From JBDGYW01 sp964580055 (lineage in GTDB: Bacteria; Gemmatimonadota; Gemmatimonadetes; Gemmatimonadales; GWC2-71-9): 64,000 nucleotides of DNA. The notes beneath the pieces were generated by a model. The model ran no database searches. It was not told the DNA's origin and saw nothing but the letters and a program-made list of their open reading frames with translations. The position numbers were made by a program, and so were the translations under genes. The stretch spans positions 62,001 to 126,000 of the forward strand of contig CAZOJI010000004.1 in the NCBI GenBank assembly GCA_964580055.1. Direction: 5' to 3'. Of this stretch, positions 44,339 through 52,651 are shown piece after piece. How positions within the stretch are numbered: the first letter of the stretch is position 1; every line of letters starts with the position of its first letter.

Positions 44339-44560
44339 ATGAAAAAGAATATGGGTACAGCGGATCGTGCGCTCAGGACAATCGTAGCGATCGTCATCGG
44401 CGTCCTCTTTTTCACCGGCGTCATCAGTGGCACGCTCGCCTTGATCCTCGGCATTGTTGCCATCGCTTTCCTGATCACCAGCTTCGTGTCCTGGTGCCCG
44501 GCTTACGTCCCGCTCGGGATTTCGACATGCAAGAAACCCGAAAGTCCTCCAGAGGGTTGA
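44339..44560 (+). CDS. DUF2892 small inner-membrane protein
   Basis: 73 residues. NMGTADRALRTIVAIVIGVLFF is the DUF2892 start, with two membrane helices (about residues 11-28 and 31-49), followed by the family Cys-Pro motif (WCPAYVPLGISTCK). Related proteins (YgaP C-terminal part, YeeE neighbours) are tied to rhodanese/sulfur traffic; here it stands alone. A strong AGGAGG precedes the ATG by about six bases. Confidence 0.9.
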   Translation: MKKNMGTADRALRTIVAIVIGVLFFTGVISGTLALILGIVAIAFLITSFVSWCPAYVPLGISTCKKPESPPEG

Positions 44561-44728
44561 ACGAGGTTAGACGGAACGGCGTAGTCAGATTGGACGGGGT
44601 TCTAGCCTGCAGATGGCGATGGCAGGATCCAAACTGGAGATCCGTGGTTCCGGAATACCGTCGACGTCTATACCACGGGTGTCGATTTGATCGAGCCGTG
44701 CGGGCAGATCTGAACCCCGGCGGCGACG

Positions 44729-44980
44729 ATGGTTCTTGACACCAAAACGGTCTCCACTCGCGAAGAACTGCTGCTCGATTTGTCGGCGTTTATAGGCACG
44801 GTCGTCGTCGCGGTAGTTCAGATCTAAAAAGCGACGAATGTCGTATGGGCCAGCTAGATCACCAGCCTGGTGCTGGGGCTTTCCGTCTTCTTGGTCCTCT
44901 CCCTGAAGAAGCTGCGGGATTGCGCGCTAGCGGGCCGCGCGGAGGAGCAAACCGAGGAGACGGGTCAAGCGCCGGCATGA
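44729..44980 (+). pseudogene. Decayed small membrane-protein gene (two in-frame stops)
   Basis: One continuous frame from ATG 44729 reads MVLDTKTVSTREELLLDLSA, FIGTVVVAVVQI, stop (TAA 44825), KATNVVWAS, stop (TAG 44855), ITSLVLGLSVFLVLSLKKL and a polar tail to TGA 44978. Protein-like hydrophobic helices on both sides of the stops argue for a recently broken gene. A further 30-codon piece (44977-45066, ending FGAFLGLVFAY) may belong to it. It resembles, from memory only, DUF6498-type membrane proteins. TAA and TAG rule out selenocysteine readthrough. Confidence 0.5.
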
Positions 44981-45243
44981 GTGAGGCGCTGGCAGACCCA
45001 CGGGATTCGTTGGTCGGCGCTCGCGAGGCATTCGGTGCGTTTCTGGGACTTGTGTTTGCCTACTAATGGCCGCGCATCGTGTTTGTGGCTGTTAAGTGCT
45101 TCGGATATTGCCGCGATGGGCTGCCCGCAGAGAAGAATCGCCTGAGGCTCTTCATGCCCGTGCCAAAGAGATCTTTAACCCGCCCCGCGTGCCCGTTGAC
45201 GACGATACCGCGAAGCTTCATATCGGTACGGAGGGAACCGGCA

Positions 45244-45326
45244 CAGATAACGCGTGATCTGTCACGGAGTACGCGTGAAATGCCGCGGATGAACGGTGAA
45301 ATGCGGCAGATAACGCGTGATCTGTC
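45244..45326. repeat. Two near-perfect palindromes spaced 63 bases apart
   Basis: CAGATAACGCGTGATCTGTC occurs at 45244-45263 and again identically at 45307-45326. The first 18 bases of each are almost their own reverse complement (one mismatched pair). The 63-base period equals six turns of B-DNA. Frames across it give only repetitive Arg-rich peptides, so I treat the stretch 44981-45630 as non-coding. Confidence 0.6.
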
Positions 45327-45633
45327 GCGGATGAAGCGTTGCGTGTGCCAAAAATGACGCCTTGATTGATTCCCCACTGCCTACACTATTCCTGACAACC
45401 TGAACAACCCGAACAACCCGACTGTATCACAGATATAGGCACGGAGGGTTGTAACGTCCACATTATTGTAGTCACAGTCGATGTCGACGCTGTCGATTCT
45501 CATCTCGATGTCGATACGTTCACATCACCGCTGTGGATTTTCACGACGGCGTCGTGAGCATTCGCCTTATCTAGATCGTCGTTCACAGATGCGCCGTTCT
45601 GGCAGAGTCAGCCGCTAGCGGCGCCTCCGGTGT

Positions 45634-45885
45634 CGGCGTCAGTTTGCCTTGTGACCACAGTCCGCGGAGGGGCAATGCAATGGTGGAGCAAGATCTGTCC
45701 AACTCTTCACGTGCTGCAGCGCGGTCACGCTCCTGAGCGCTAAGGGGTACTACACTGCCCGAGTCTTTGTCTCCCTCGGATTGTTTGCGAAGCCGGTGCA
45801 TTACCCCGCAGCGGGCGTCAGTTCGCTTTGTAACTGCAGGCCGCGAAGGGGTAGAAGGGGCAATGCACCGGCGGAGCCCTTCGCG
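45634..45885. repeat. Cluster of a dispersed GC-rich repeat, with terminator-like hairpin
   Basis: Copies related to CGTCAGTTCGCTTTGTAACT...GCAGGCCGCGAAGGGG...CAATGCACCGGCGGAG lie at 45634-45690 and 45815-45885, with an inverted fragment at 45787-45808. Another copy is at 62.95-63.05 kb. The last copy forms a 9-bp stem (CGCGAAGGG 45842-45850 with CCCTTCGCG 45877-45885) directly behind the stop of the minus-strand M14 gene, where it may end transcription. Confidence 0.65.
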
Positions 45886-45889
45886 TAGT

Positions 45890-48520
45890 CTACGGCACCT
45901 GAATCTGATCCCCGAAGAACACCGCGTTCAGGAACAGCCTATTCGTACCTCTCCAGTATCCGCGGAAATTCGTGTTGTCGACGAGCAGTACGACTGTCCC
46001 TCTCCCGAGCCGGTCAACCATCACCGAAGGCGAGCCCTGGAGCCATTCACGATTCTGGTCGGAGATGTAACCCGCCAACCACGGATCGTCCTCCACGAGC
46101 TGGGCCACGGTGCTGTACTCGCTCTCGCTCGGCGCGAAGAAGAAATTATGATCTCTCCACACCGGCAGGAACCGGCGCCGGTAACCGAAGCCAAGCGGAT
46201 GCGTCGTGTCGAGATCGGCCTCCCAGATCGAACCGCCGATGCGCTGCGCTCCTATGTGGTCATACGCATCGCCATAGTCACGCCTTGCGGTGTCTTCGTC
46301 TTCATCGTCGTCCTGTGACGCGGGCTCTCCAATTCCGGGCTCGGAAACGTGCGGAGTGAGCCCGTTCTGAGTTGCCCATACCGCCGCCCCACGCGAGGCA
46401 ATCAAGGTTCCGCCGCCTCGGACCCAGGCTTTCAAGTCGTCGAGCCGGTCGTCCGACAGTGCGCTCAAGTCACCGGACACGAGCACGAACACATTGTAGT
46501 CCGTCCAGTCCACGCGTCCCAGGTCGTTCACGTCCACCTTGGTCATCGGCATCGCGATCCGCTGATCCATCAGATGCCAGACCTGTCCGGCCTCGTAGCC
46601 CGAGATACCTTCGCCCATGAGCATCAAGACACGCGGGTCACGAACCGGCCGGAGATTCCCGCTACCGAGGTCAATCCCGTCTGCAGCCAATCCGGTAACG
46701 GCGCTGTGAATCGGGACGTTTGCCTCTTCGGCGGCAGCCGTCACAGCCATACGGAGTGAATCGGGGCTGATATTCTGATTGCTCACCGGTATAGAGATCG
46801 AGCCGCGCGGGAACGACACGTTTCCGTCCGTCGTTCGTGCGGTGAAAGGCTCGAACGCCGCTTCCGCTCTGACTCCTGCAGCCTGCATCGCATGCAAGGC
46901 GCGAGGTGCAGCGGAATTGGTCCAGTCCATGAGGTAAGCGATGGAGCTTCGCGCCACCGGTCCGGCACCCTCGAGGGCGGGGACCTCGGAGACTCGATCG
47001 CCCATCGGGAGTCTTCCACCCCTGATCGCGTGGTCTGGCATTCCGTACGCGAGTGTCATGGTCCACGCGGACACGTCGTAGAACACGCTGTCCGCGAAAG
47101 TACCGACACGGTCGAAGATCGAGCGCGCCAAGCGGTACAGCGGCTGGCTCGCCGGCACGACCCAGCCGTGTCCTGGCTCGAACGTGAATCCATTGCCCTG
47201 CTGAGTCGAGTTCAGCTCGTACACCTCGATTCGATGCCTCAGCAGGTATTCGATGAACTCACGGTTGAGCGTTGGGTCAAAACGGTCGCCGAACACCCAA
47301 CCAGCTATCTCGTATTCGTCTGCTTCGTCGATCGCGGTCTCGTAGAACTCGCGCTGGTATTGTTGCAATGCCTCGCGATTGTCGATCGCGCCTCGGACGG
47401 TTGCCATGCCCGTGTGCAACTGGTTTCTGATCGTGAAGGGAAGCGTGATCTCAATGTGATGTGAGCTCTCCTGCACGAAACCACGCGAACTGGCCTGCTC
47501 GAACAGCACGGCCATGCCTCCCAGGAAGGCTGGATACGAAGACCCGTAGCCAGGATAGAACTTGTCGAAAACCTCCTTGGTGTAGTAGAACGAGCCGATG
47601 TCGTCCAATGCGTCGGCCCACAACTCCGTGAATATGAGGGTGATGTCGGTGAGCAGCCGTTCGGGGAGCAGCGGATTCCATCCGACAACAGGCTCCGGCG
47701 GCTCGAAGAAGTACGAGCTGTTAGTGCCCATCTCGTGATGGTCTGTCACCACATTGGCGCGCCAACTGTGGTGGAAATCGACACGAGCGCGACTCTCCGG
47801 ATTCACGAGCAGGTACCAGTCGCGGTTAAGGTCGAACCAGTAGTGGTTGGTGCGTCCGCCCGGCCACCACTCGTTGTGCTCTCTGTCCAGCGGGTCGGCG
47901 ACGAACGGTTCCGCCCTGTTCATGTTGATCCACTGAACGAATCTTTCCCGGCCGTCCGGATTCAATGTTGGCTCTACGTGGAAGACGCCCTCGTTCAGGA
48001 TCTGTTCGTGCTCGGCGCCGGTGCCGGCCACGAGCCAGTAGGCCATCAGCAGCGATGACTCACCCGCCGAGTTCTCGTTGCCGTGGATGTTGTAACCCAG
48101 GTGGGCTATTGCCGGGATATCGCCGCCCTCCGGGGCCCCCGGATCCAGCGACGCCAGGTGTTCCTGCCGGATGGTTTCCAGGCGGGCGTGGTTGGCTGGC
48201 GACGTCACGGTGAGCACCGGCATCGGACGGTGCTCGAACGTCATGCCGATGGACTGGTAGGTCGCGCGGTCCGACAGACGGGCCAGTTCCTGCATGTAAG
48301 CCACGATTCTGTCGTGCCTGGTGGCGAAGGTGCCGATCGGGTAGCCGAGGAACTCCTCCGGAGAAGGAATGTTCTGATCGAACATGACCCCTTCCGGGAA
48401 GAAGTAGTCGGTCTGCGCTTCGGTTCGCTGCGGTAACAGGGCCAAGAGACCCAAGGTCAATAGCAGAACGAAGATCGGAGGCAGACCGATGCGGTGGTGC
48501 GCTTGTGATTGCTCAGTCAT
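45890..48520 (-). CDS. Secreted M14-family zinc carboxypeptidase, large
   Basis: 876 residues with signal peptide (LPPIFVLLLTLGLLALLPQRTEAQ). The zinc ligands are H146 and E149 in HGNE and a later His in DHHEMG (about H262), with the substrate Arg/Asn region NRDWYLL before it. After the peptidase domain there is about 500 residues of extra structure, including a DJ-1/GATase-like segment (VLMLMGEGISGYEAGQVWHLMD, VFVLVSGDLSALSDDRLDDLKAWVRGGGTLIA) as found in this exported subfamily. It probably trims peptides in the periplasm or medium. A second paralogue is at 57.1 kb. Confidence 0.92.
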   Translation of the reverse strand: MTEQSQAHHRIGLPPIFVLLLTLGLLALLPQRTEAQTDYFFPEGVMFDQNIPSPEEFLGYPIGTFATRHDRIVAYMQELARLSDRATYQSIGMTFEHRPMPVLTVTSPANHARLETIRQEHLASLDPGAPEGGDIPAIAHLGYNIHGNENSAGESSLLMAYWLVAGTGAEHEQILNEGVFHVEPTLNPDGRERFVQWINMNRAEPFVADPLDREHNEWWPGGRTNHYWFDLNRDWYLLVNPESRARVDFHHSWRANVVTDHHEMGTNSSYFFEPPEPVVGWNPLLPERLLTDITLIFTELWADALDDIGSFYYTKEVFDKFYPGYGSSYPAFLGGMAVLFEQASSRGFVQESSHHIEITLPFTIRNQLHTGMATVRGAIDNREALQQYQREFYETAIDEADEYEIAGWVFGDRFDPTLNREFIEYLLRHRIEVYELNSTQQGNGFTFEPGHGWVVPASQPLYRLARSIFDRVGTFADSVFYDVSAWTMTLAYGMPDHAIRGGRLPMGDRVSEVPALEGAGPVARSSIAYLMDWTNSAAPRALHAMQAAGVRAEAAFEPFTARTTDGNVSFPRGSISIPVSNQNISPDSLRMAVTAAAEEANVPIHSAVTGLAADGIDLGSGNLRPVRDPRVLMLMGEGISGYEAGQVWHLMDQRIAMPMTKVDVNDLGRVDWTDYNVFVLVSGDLSALSDDRLDDLKAWVRGGGTLIASRGAAVWATQNGLTPHVSEPGIGEPASQDDDEDEDTARRDYGDAYDHIGAQRIGGSIWEADLDTTHPLGFGYRRRFLPVWRDHNFFFAPSESEYSTVAQLVEDDPWLAGYISDQNREWLQGSPSVMVDRLGRGTVVLLVDNTNFRGYWRGTNRLFLNAVFFGDQIQVP

Positions 48521-48718
48521 CGTTTGACAGCCCTCTCGAGTTGGTTGCGAATGGCGGTGCCGGATCAGTGAACTTAAGCAAACGTGACCGTTATCCTCCA
48601 GGTTCCTCGCTGATTGGTTGAGTGAAGTCTAGAGGTATCCAGCTTATGTTAAGAGAGTTCTGTCGACAATTTTTGCGGCGAAAGACCGAATACCCATACG
48701 GTTTCCCGGAGGTATCAG

Positions 48719-49846
48719 ATGAGACGAGTTACGTATTTGGCCGCAGTGTTCGTTATGGCCATTGCCGTAGGGGCGGCGAGCGCTGGGTTGTTCACTGTAA
48801 TGGCTCAGTCTCCGACCTTGGGAGAGAGTCAGTTCGCAGACGAGACATACTACAACCGTTCCATGGATCTGCCGAGGGAGTTGCTTCGCGGCACAATCGA
48901 CATTCACGTGCACGCCGGTCCTCACCTCACGTCCAGCCCCCGCAGTGTCGATCCGATGGAGGCCGCCTTGCAGGCAAAGGAAGTCGGCATGCGCGCCATT
49001 GTCTACATGGATGTGATGGAAAACAGCGGCGGTATTGCGTGGCTGCTGAACCGTCATGTGGACGGCATCGAACTCTTCGGCGGCCTCATCCTGAACACCG
49101 TCTACGGGGGAATGAATCCGCGCGCAGTGCGCACGGCCCTGTACTACGGCGACGGCGCGAAGTTCGTGAGTTTCGGCGCGCACTCCACCTATCACCTGGC
49201 GAGTCAAGAGGGCAGGATGGTGGACGGCGACCCGGTGCTGCTACAAGATCTCTATCCCAAGTTTGCCGAGCAGGAGCTGGCCCGCGCTATCCGCATTCCG
49301 CTGGAAGATCCCGTCCCCGCCGACCTCGACGAGATCCTGAAGATGCTCGGCGAACACCCTGACGTATACCTCAACACCGGACACGTTTCGGCAGAGGAAG
49401 CGTTGAGATTGATCGAGCTGGCGCCCCGCTACGGCATCGAGTTGGACCGCGTTCTGGTGGCGCACGTCGCCCGCAATGACATGACGATGGAGCAACAGCA
49501 GCAGGTTGCCGAGGCGGGTGCGTGGCTCGAGGGGACCTATGCCGACTGCGGCGTCTACCCGGGCGGAATAGGCCGCACGCACTATTACCCGGAGCAAGAG
49601 TACATCAACCAGCTCAGCATCTCGGGGCCCGGTGCACCCCGCAATGTCGGAGACCTCGGCAGGCAGATCCGTGAGATTGGTGTGGAGCACTTCATTCTGG
49701 GGACAGACTACGGCATCCGCGGTGTGGCAACGCCGGTTGAAGGGATGCGGCAGCTCATCGCAAACCTGCTGGACATGGAATTCTCTATTGAAGAGATCCG
49801 GATGCTCACGGCAGGCAACGCGGCAAAACTGTTGGGTCTGGATTAG
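48719..49846 (+). CDS. DUF6282 amidohydrolase-like protein, exported form
   Basis: 375 residues. Signal peptide AAVFVMAIAVGAASAGLFTVMAQ, so the protein should be periplasmic. The metallo-hydrolase-like core begins GTIDIHVHAGPH (H63, H65), then GAHSTYH, TGHVSAEEA, VAHVARND (H249) and GTDYG, the set of His/Asp expected of a TIM-barrel amidohydrolase metal site. The reaction is unknown; the family is annotated only as DUF6282. GGAGG seven bases before the ATG. A cytosolic paralogue lies at 51.6 kb, about half identical by eye. Confidence 0.82.
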   Translation: MRRVTYLAAVFVMAIAVGAASAGLFTVMAQSPTLGESQFADETYYNRSMDLPRELLRGTIDIHVHAGPHLTSSPRSVDPMEAALQAKEVGMRAIVYMDVMENSGGIAWLLNRHVDGIELFGGLILNTVYGGMNPRAVRTALYYGDGAKFVSFGAHSTYHLASQEGRMVDGDPVLLQDLYPKFAEQELARAIRIPLEDPVPADLDEILKMLGEHPDVYLNTGHVSAEEALRLIELAPRYGIELDRVLVAHVARNDMTMEQQQQVAEAGAWLEGTYADCGVYPGGIGRTHYYPEQEYINQLSISGPGAPRNVGDLGRQIREIGVEHFILGTDYGIRGVATPVEGMRQLIANLLDMEFSIEEIRMLTAGNAAKLLGLD

Positions 49847-50177
49847 CCGACGGCTCGCTGATCTCCAAAAAATTGTCCGCCGCCGTTGTGCAACGTACGC
49901 TCGGCGTGGCGAGCGTCAGATGAATTCGTTGAGTGGCATTTCAGTGCATCGAACACTTGCCATGCGCTCTACGCCCGCAAGATCCCGCCGCGGACCAGCC
50001 TTCGAGAGGGGCATGGTGGTATGGCCCACGGACACAGCCCTTCTGACACGAATGCCGTTCGCAAGCTGGCTGAGAGATTCTTTGCCGAGTCACCGCTCGC
50101 TGAGGTTCGCTCCGGGACGTGTCGGCATTGGGACAAGAATTTGAAAGGGTGCGCCGCACAACTCACATCGGGCAGCG
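49847..50177. other. Gene-free stretch with a hairpin
   Basis: No convincing gene. ACGCTCG (49897-49903) pairs perfectly with CGAGCGT (49910-49916) over GCGTGG, a stem close in sequence to the palindrome at 50871-50890. Frames in this stretch (for example 49886-50251 on +) run antisense to the coiled-coil gene and look non-coding; remnants of a lost gene are possible. Confidence 0.5.
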
Positions 50178-50828
50178 CTATCTCGTCAGGATCACTATCA
50201 ACCCCGCAAGGGGGGCGAGCGTACCGATCCAGAAGGCGAACATCCACTTGATGAGGTCGGCGCGCAGGCCGGTGATTCGTTGATCGAGCTTTGCCTCGAC
50301 CTGTATCACGTGCGCGCGTAGCTCGACAGCAACCCGTTCGAGCCTCAATTCTATCTCAGAGAACCTCTGGTCGACGTAGGCCCGCAAACACTCCAGTTGC
50401 TTTTCGCCCTTGGCTGCGTGTTCGTCCAACCGCGCCTCGAACGTGTACTGGATTGTGGCAAGCCGTGTCTCGACCTGGGACTCAAATGCTGCAAGCTGTG
50501 TCTCGACCTGGGACTCAAATGCTGCAAGCCGTGTCTCGACCTTGGACTCGAGCGCGGCAAGCCGTGTTTCGAATTTGGACTCGAGCGCGGAGACTCGTTT
50601 CTCGAATTCCGTGGCCACGTGAGTGATCCGCTGCTCCAGGCTTGCCGCGAGCTCCGCCATCTGCTGCTTCATCGAGGCTTCGAACCGAGCAAAGTTGAGT
50701 TCGTTCAACTCACGTAGTTCGGCGCGATATGTGGCGTCCACTTGGTTGAACCAATCCACGAGTTCGTTGGCGATTTCGTCGCCCAAGGTCTCGTAAAATC
50801 TGCGCGAGAGCCTGGCAGTGACGGGCAT
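50178..50828 (-). CDS. Coiled-coil protein with C-terminal membrane anchor
   Basis: 216 residues. N-terminal globular-looking segment (VTARLSRRFYETLGDEIANELVDWFNQVDATYRAELRELNELNFARF), then a long coiled coil rich in Glu, Ala, Arg, Gln, and a C-terminal membrane helix WMFAFWIGTLAPLAGLIVIL. Four 33-base tandem units (50458-50589) encode 11-residue hendecad repeats such as LESKVETRLAA. CAGGAG precedes the ATG. Function unknown; DUF1640/MCU-like coiled-coil proteins have similar architecture. It carries its own palindromic promoter. Confidence 0.85.
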   Translation of the reverse strand: MPVTARLSRRFYETLGDEIANELVDWFNQVDATYRAELRELNELNFARFEASMKQQMAELAASLEQRITHVATEFEKRVSALESKFETRLAALESKVETRLAAFESQVETQLAAFESQVETRLATIQYTFEARLDEHAAKGEKQLECLRAYVDQRFSEIELRLERVAVELRAHVIQVEAKLDQRITGLRADLIKWMFAFWIGTLAPLAGLIVILTR

Positions 50829-50865
50829 CGGCGGTCTCCTGACAACTTGGTCGCCGCCATACTAA

Positions 50866-50893
50866 AACATATGCTCGGCGTGCCGAGTATCAA
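50866..50893 (-). promoter_or_regulatory. Promoter with palindromic spacer for the coiled-coil gene
   Basis: Reading on the minus strand: TTGATA (50893-50888), 16-base spacer, TATGTT (50871-50866). The spacer contains an 8-bp perfect stem (ATGCTCGG with CCGAGTAT, 50871-50890, one G-T pair), a plausible repressor site. The start codon is about 30 bases downstream of the predicted RNA start. Confidence 0.5.
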
Positions 50894-50993
50894 AGGAATG
50901 CCTGAAGTGGCTTGTTGTTGCGTCAACCAATCGCAGTCCACTCAGTATCCTCCCGCGCCTGTGTTAGGATAGGTGTGGCCAAGAGAATTATGT

Positions 50994-51254
50994 TTACGCG
51001 GTTCCTGCCGCGCGGTTTCCTGACAGAAGCCCCTCGACGCTCAAATCCTCATCTGCTTCCGGCCAGTGAATGCCCTCACCGTCTCCCAGAATCTCCCACC
51101 GATCCCGAGCCTCTGAGCTGGCACCAAGAAGTCTGGGAAACCAAACCAGCGGGACTGTGATCGCTCGGCCATCTGCGAGCCACACCGTCAGCTCGTCGTC
51201 GGTGACGGCCACTGAGCGTGCAAGCGGGCGGACCTCAATCGGCGAAGAACTCAT
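50994..51254 (-). CDS. DUF2442-domain protein
   Basis: 86 residues: VRPLARSVAVTDDELTVWLADGRAITVPLVWFPRLLGASSEARDRWEILGDGEGIHWPEADEDLSVEGLL, which covers the DUF2442 consensus (the DGR..VPL.W.PRL...RW...G.GIHWP..DEDLS pattern). Such proteins commonly follow a DUF4160 gene and the pair is suspected to behave as a toxin-antitoxin-like module; that is not shown here. GGAGG six bases before the ATG. It overlaps the end of the broken DUF4160-like gene by 20 bases. Confidence 0.88.
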   Translation of the reverse strand: MSSSPIEVRPLARSVAVTDDELTVWLADGRAITVPLVWFPRLLGASSEARDRWEILGDGEGIHWPEADEDLSVEGLLSGNRAAGTA

Positions 51255-51480
51255 CCCATGCCTCCATCAGAGTTTGCTGATTCGCAATCACGATGCTCTG
51301 AATCGAGCGAAGCCGAGATTCTCTCTGGCTTTCCCGATCCGACAGCAGAAGATATCCGCGCGTGTCTTTCGTTTGCGGCAGAGAGGGGACCGCCCGAAAT
51401 CGAACCAGGCGAAAGTGTGGTCTGTACCGGCGAGCCCACCTTCTGATTGCCCTACACTGGAGTCGAGAAGAAAATGGCCT
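51235..51480 (-). pseudogene. DUF4160-like gene, frameshifted remnant
   Basis: The last frame reads RLRSIQSIVIANQQTLMEAWDEFFAD, similar to the end of DUF4160 proteins (..IERIV.EN...LLEAWNEYF). The matching upstream piece (DIFCCRIGKARENLGFARF) is in another frame, implying a frameshift near 51300, and the N-terminal half is not recognisable. The gene order DUF4160 then DUF2442 with overlapping ends is conserved elsewhere. The antisense direction gives no better protein. Moderate confidence, by motif recall only. Confidence 0.5.
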
Positions 51481-51484
51481 CGAT

Positions 51485-51561
51485 TTGACAAGACTGCCCC
51501 CTACTGTATAACACTTACCGCGTCGATGAACGGGTGGCTGGCTGGTTGCCGTGTTCATCGA
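51485..51561 (+). promoter_or_regulatory. Strong promoter and 5' hairpin ahead of the DUF6282-TRAP operon
   Basis: TTGACA (51485-51490), 16-base spacer, TATAAC (51507-51512), the best promoter in the window; RNA would start near 51519. TCGATGAAC (51523-51531) then pairs perfectly with GTTCATCGA (51553-51561), a 9-bp stem with a 21-base loop at the RNA 5' end. It could be an operator, a stability stem or an attenuator. The coding start is at 51599. Confidence 0.65.
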
Positions 51562-51598
51562 TCCCAAATCGCACTAATCGATCTCGAGGAGTAGAATC

Positions 51599-52651
51599 GT
51601 GTTACTGCCGGAAGGACGGTCCCTGGAACTGTCGCGTGAACTGCTTCAGGGCGCAATCGACATCCATGTACATGCTGGCCCTCACCTTCGCTCGAGCCCT
51701 CGCAGCGTGGACCCGTTTCAGGCGGCGACTCAGGCACGGGACGCCGGGATGCAGGCGATCGTGTTCATGGACGTTTTCGAGATGACCAACGGAACGGCCT
51801 GGTTGGTCAACCGCGTGGTCCCCGATTTCAAGACCTTCGGCGGGCTCATAATGAACACCATCTACGGGGGTGTGAATCCGCGCGCAGTGAAGACGGCGTT
51901 GGAATATGGGGACGGTGCCAAGTTCGTCGATTTCGGTGCGCACTCGACTCACTACCAGGCCGCCCGAGAAGGTCGCGTAATCGAAGGAGAGTTCGTGCCG
52001 CTGAGCGAGACCTATCCCAAATTCAAGACGGAAGAGCTTGACCGCGCCATTCGTGTGCCCATCGATGAGCCGTTGAGCCCTGAGTTGCACGAGATCCTGC
52101 AGTTGATCGCGAGCTACCCCGAAACGTATCTGGGAACGGGGCATGTTTCCGTGGAGGAGGCGGTGCGGGTGGTCGATCTCGCCGTGCAGTACGGCATCGA
52201 GAAGGTGCTGGTTTCCAGCAGCGTGACGAAGATCGCCGACCTGGAGAAGCTGCGATACATGGCCGACAAGGGGGCCTTCCTGGAGTACACGCTCGCGGCT
52301 TACACCCATACGACGCCTATTCCCAAGACTCATTACTACGTTGAGCGTGAGTATTCATCCATGGATGAAGGTATGGCCGAAGAGCCTGCCGGCGGCGTAA
52401 AGCTGGTGGCCGAGCAGATTCAAGAGCTGGGAGCGGATCACTGCATAATCGGCACTGACTTCGGTGTGTACACTCTGCCGCCACCGGTCGAAGGGCTGCG
52501 CGAGTTTGTTGCGTGTCTGATGGATCTGGGAATTCCGGTGGACGACATCCGCAAGCTGGTGAAGATCAATCCGGAGCGGTTGTTGGGACTGGAAAGCCAA
52601 CAGCGCGAGCCGGGCGAAGGTCGCGAATCGTTGAGACAACTACATGACTGA
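51599..52651 (+). CDS. DUF6282 amidohydrolase-like protein, cytosolic form
   Basis: 350 residues from GTG, with GAGGAG about nine bases upstream. It lacks a signal peptide. The core parallels the 48.7 kb paralogue from LSRELLQGAIDIHVHAGPH (H23, H25) through GAHSTHY, TGHVSVEEA to GTDFG, but the His of VAHVAR is replaced (VLVSSSVT, S207), so the metal site may differ. It heads the operon with a solute-binding protein and TRAP genes, with an 8-base overlap, which suggests it processes the imported compound. Substrate unknown. Confidence 0.82.
   Translation: MLLPEGRSLELSRELLQGAIDIHVHAGPHLRSSPRSVDPFQAATQARDAGMQAIVFMDVFEMTNGTAWLVNRVVPDFKTFGGLIMNTIYGGVNPRAVKTALEYGDGAKFVDFGAHSTHYQAAREGRVIEGEFVPLSETYPKFKTEELDRAIRVPIDEPLSPELHEILQLIASYPETYLGTGHVSVEEAVRVVDLAVQYGIEKVLVSSSVTKIADLEKLRYMADKGAFLEYTLAAYTHTTPIPKTHYYVEREYSSMDEGMAEEPAGGVKLVAEQIQELGADHCIIGTDFGVYTLPPPVEGLREFVACLMDLGIPVDDIRKLVKINPERLLGLESQQREPGEGRESLRQLHD

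Noticed and set aside
44825..44857. Selenocysteine readthrough of the stops
   Set aside because: The stops are TAA and TAG, not TGA.
45079..45357. 92-residue frame with ITRDLSR repeats
   Set aside because: Arises from the palindromic repeats; no ribosome site or family resemblance.
44080..45889. Integrated element at tRNA-Ser
   Set aside because: No integrase, phage or conjugation gene and no duplicated tRNA end were found.
48622..49362. 246-residue plus-strand frame
   Set aside because: Arg/Gly-rich shadow of the DUF6282 gene in another frame, no family features.
49886..50251. 121-residue plus-strand frame
   Set aside because: No recognisable motif, antisense to the coiled-coil gene at its end, odd composition.
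50458..50589. Regular 33-bp direct repeats that could suggest a CRISPR array
   Set aside because: Units abut with no spacers and encode a coiled coil in frame.
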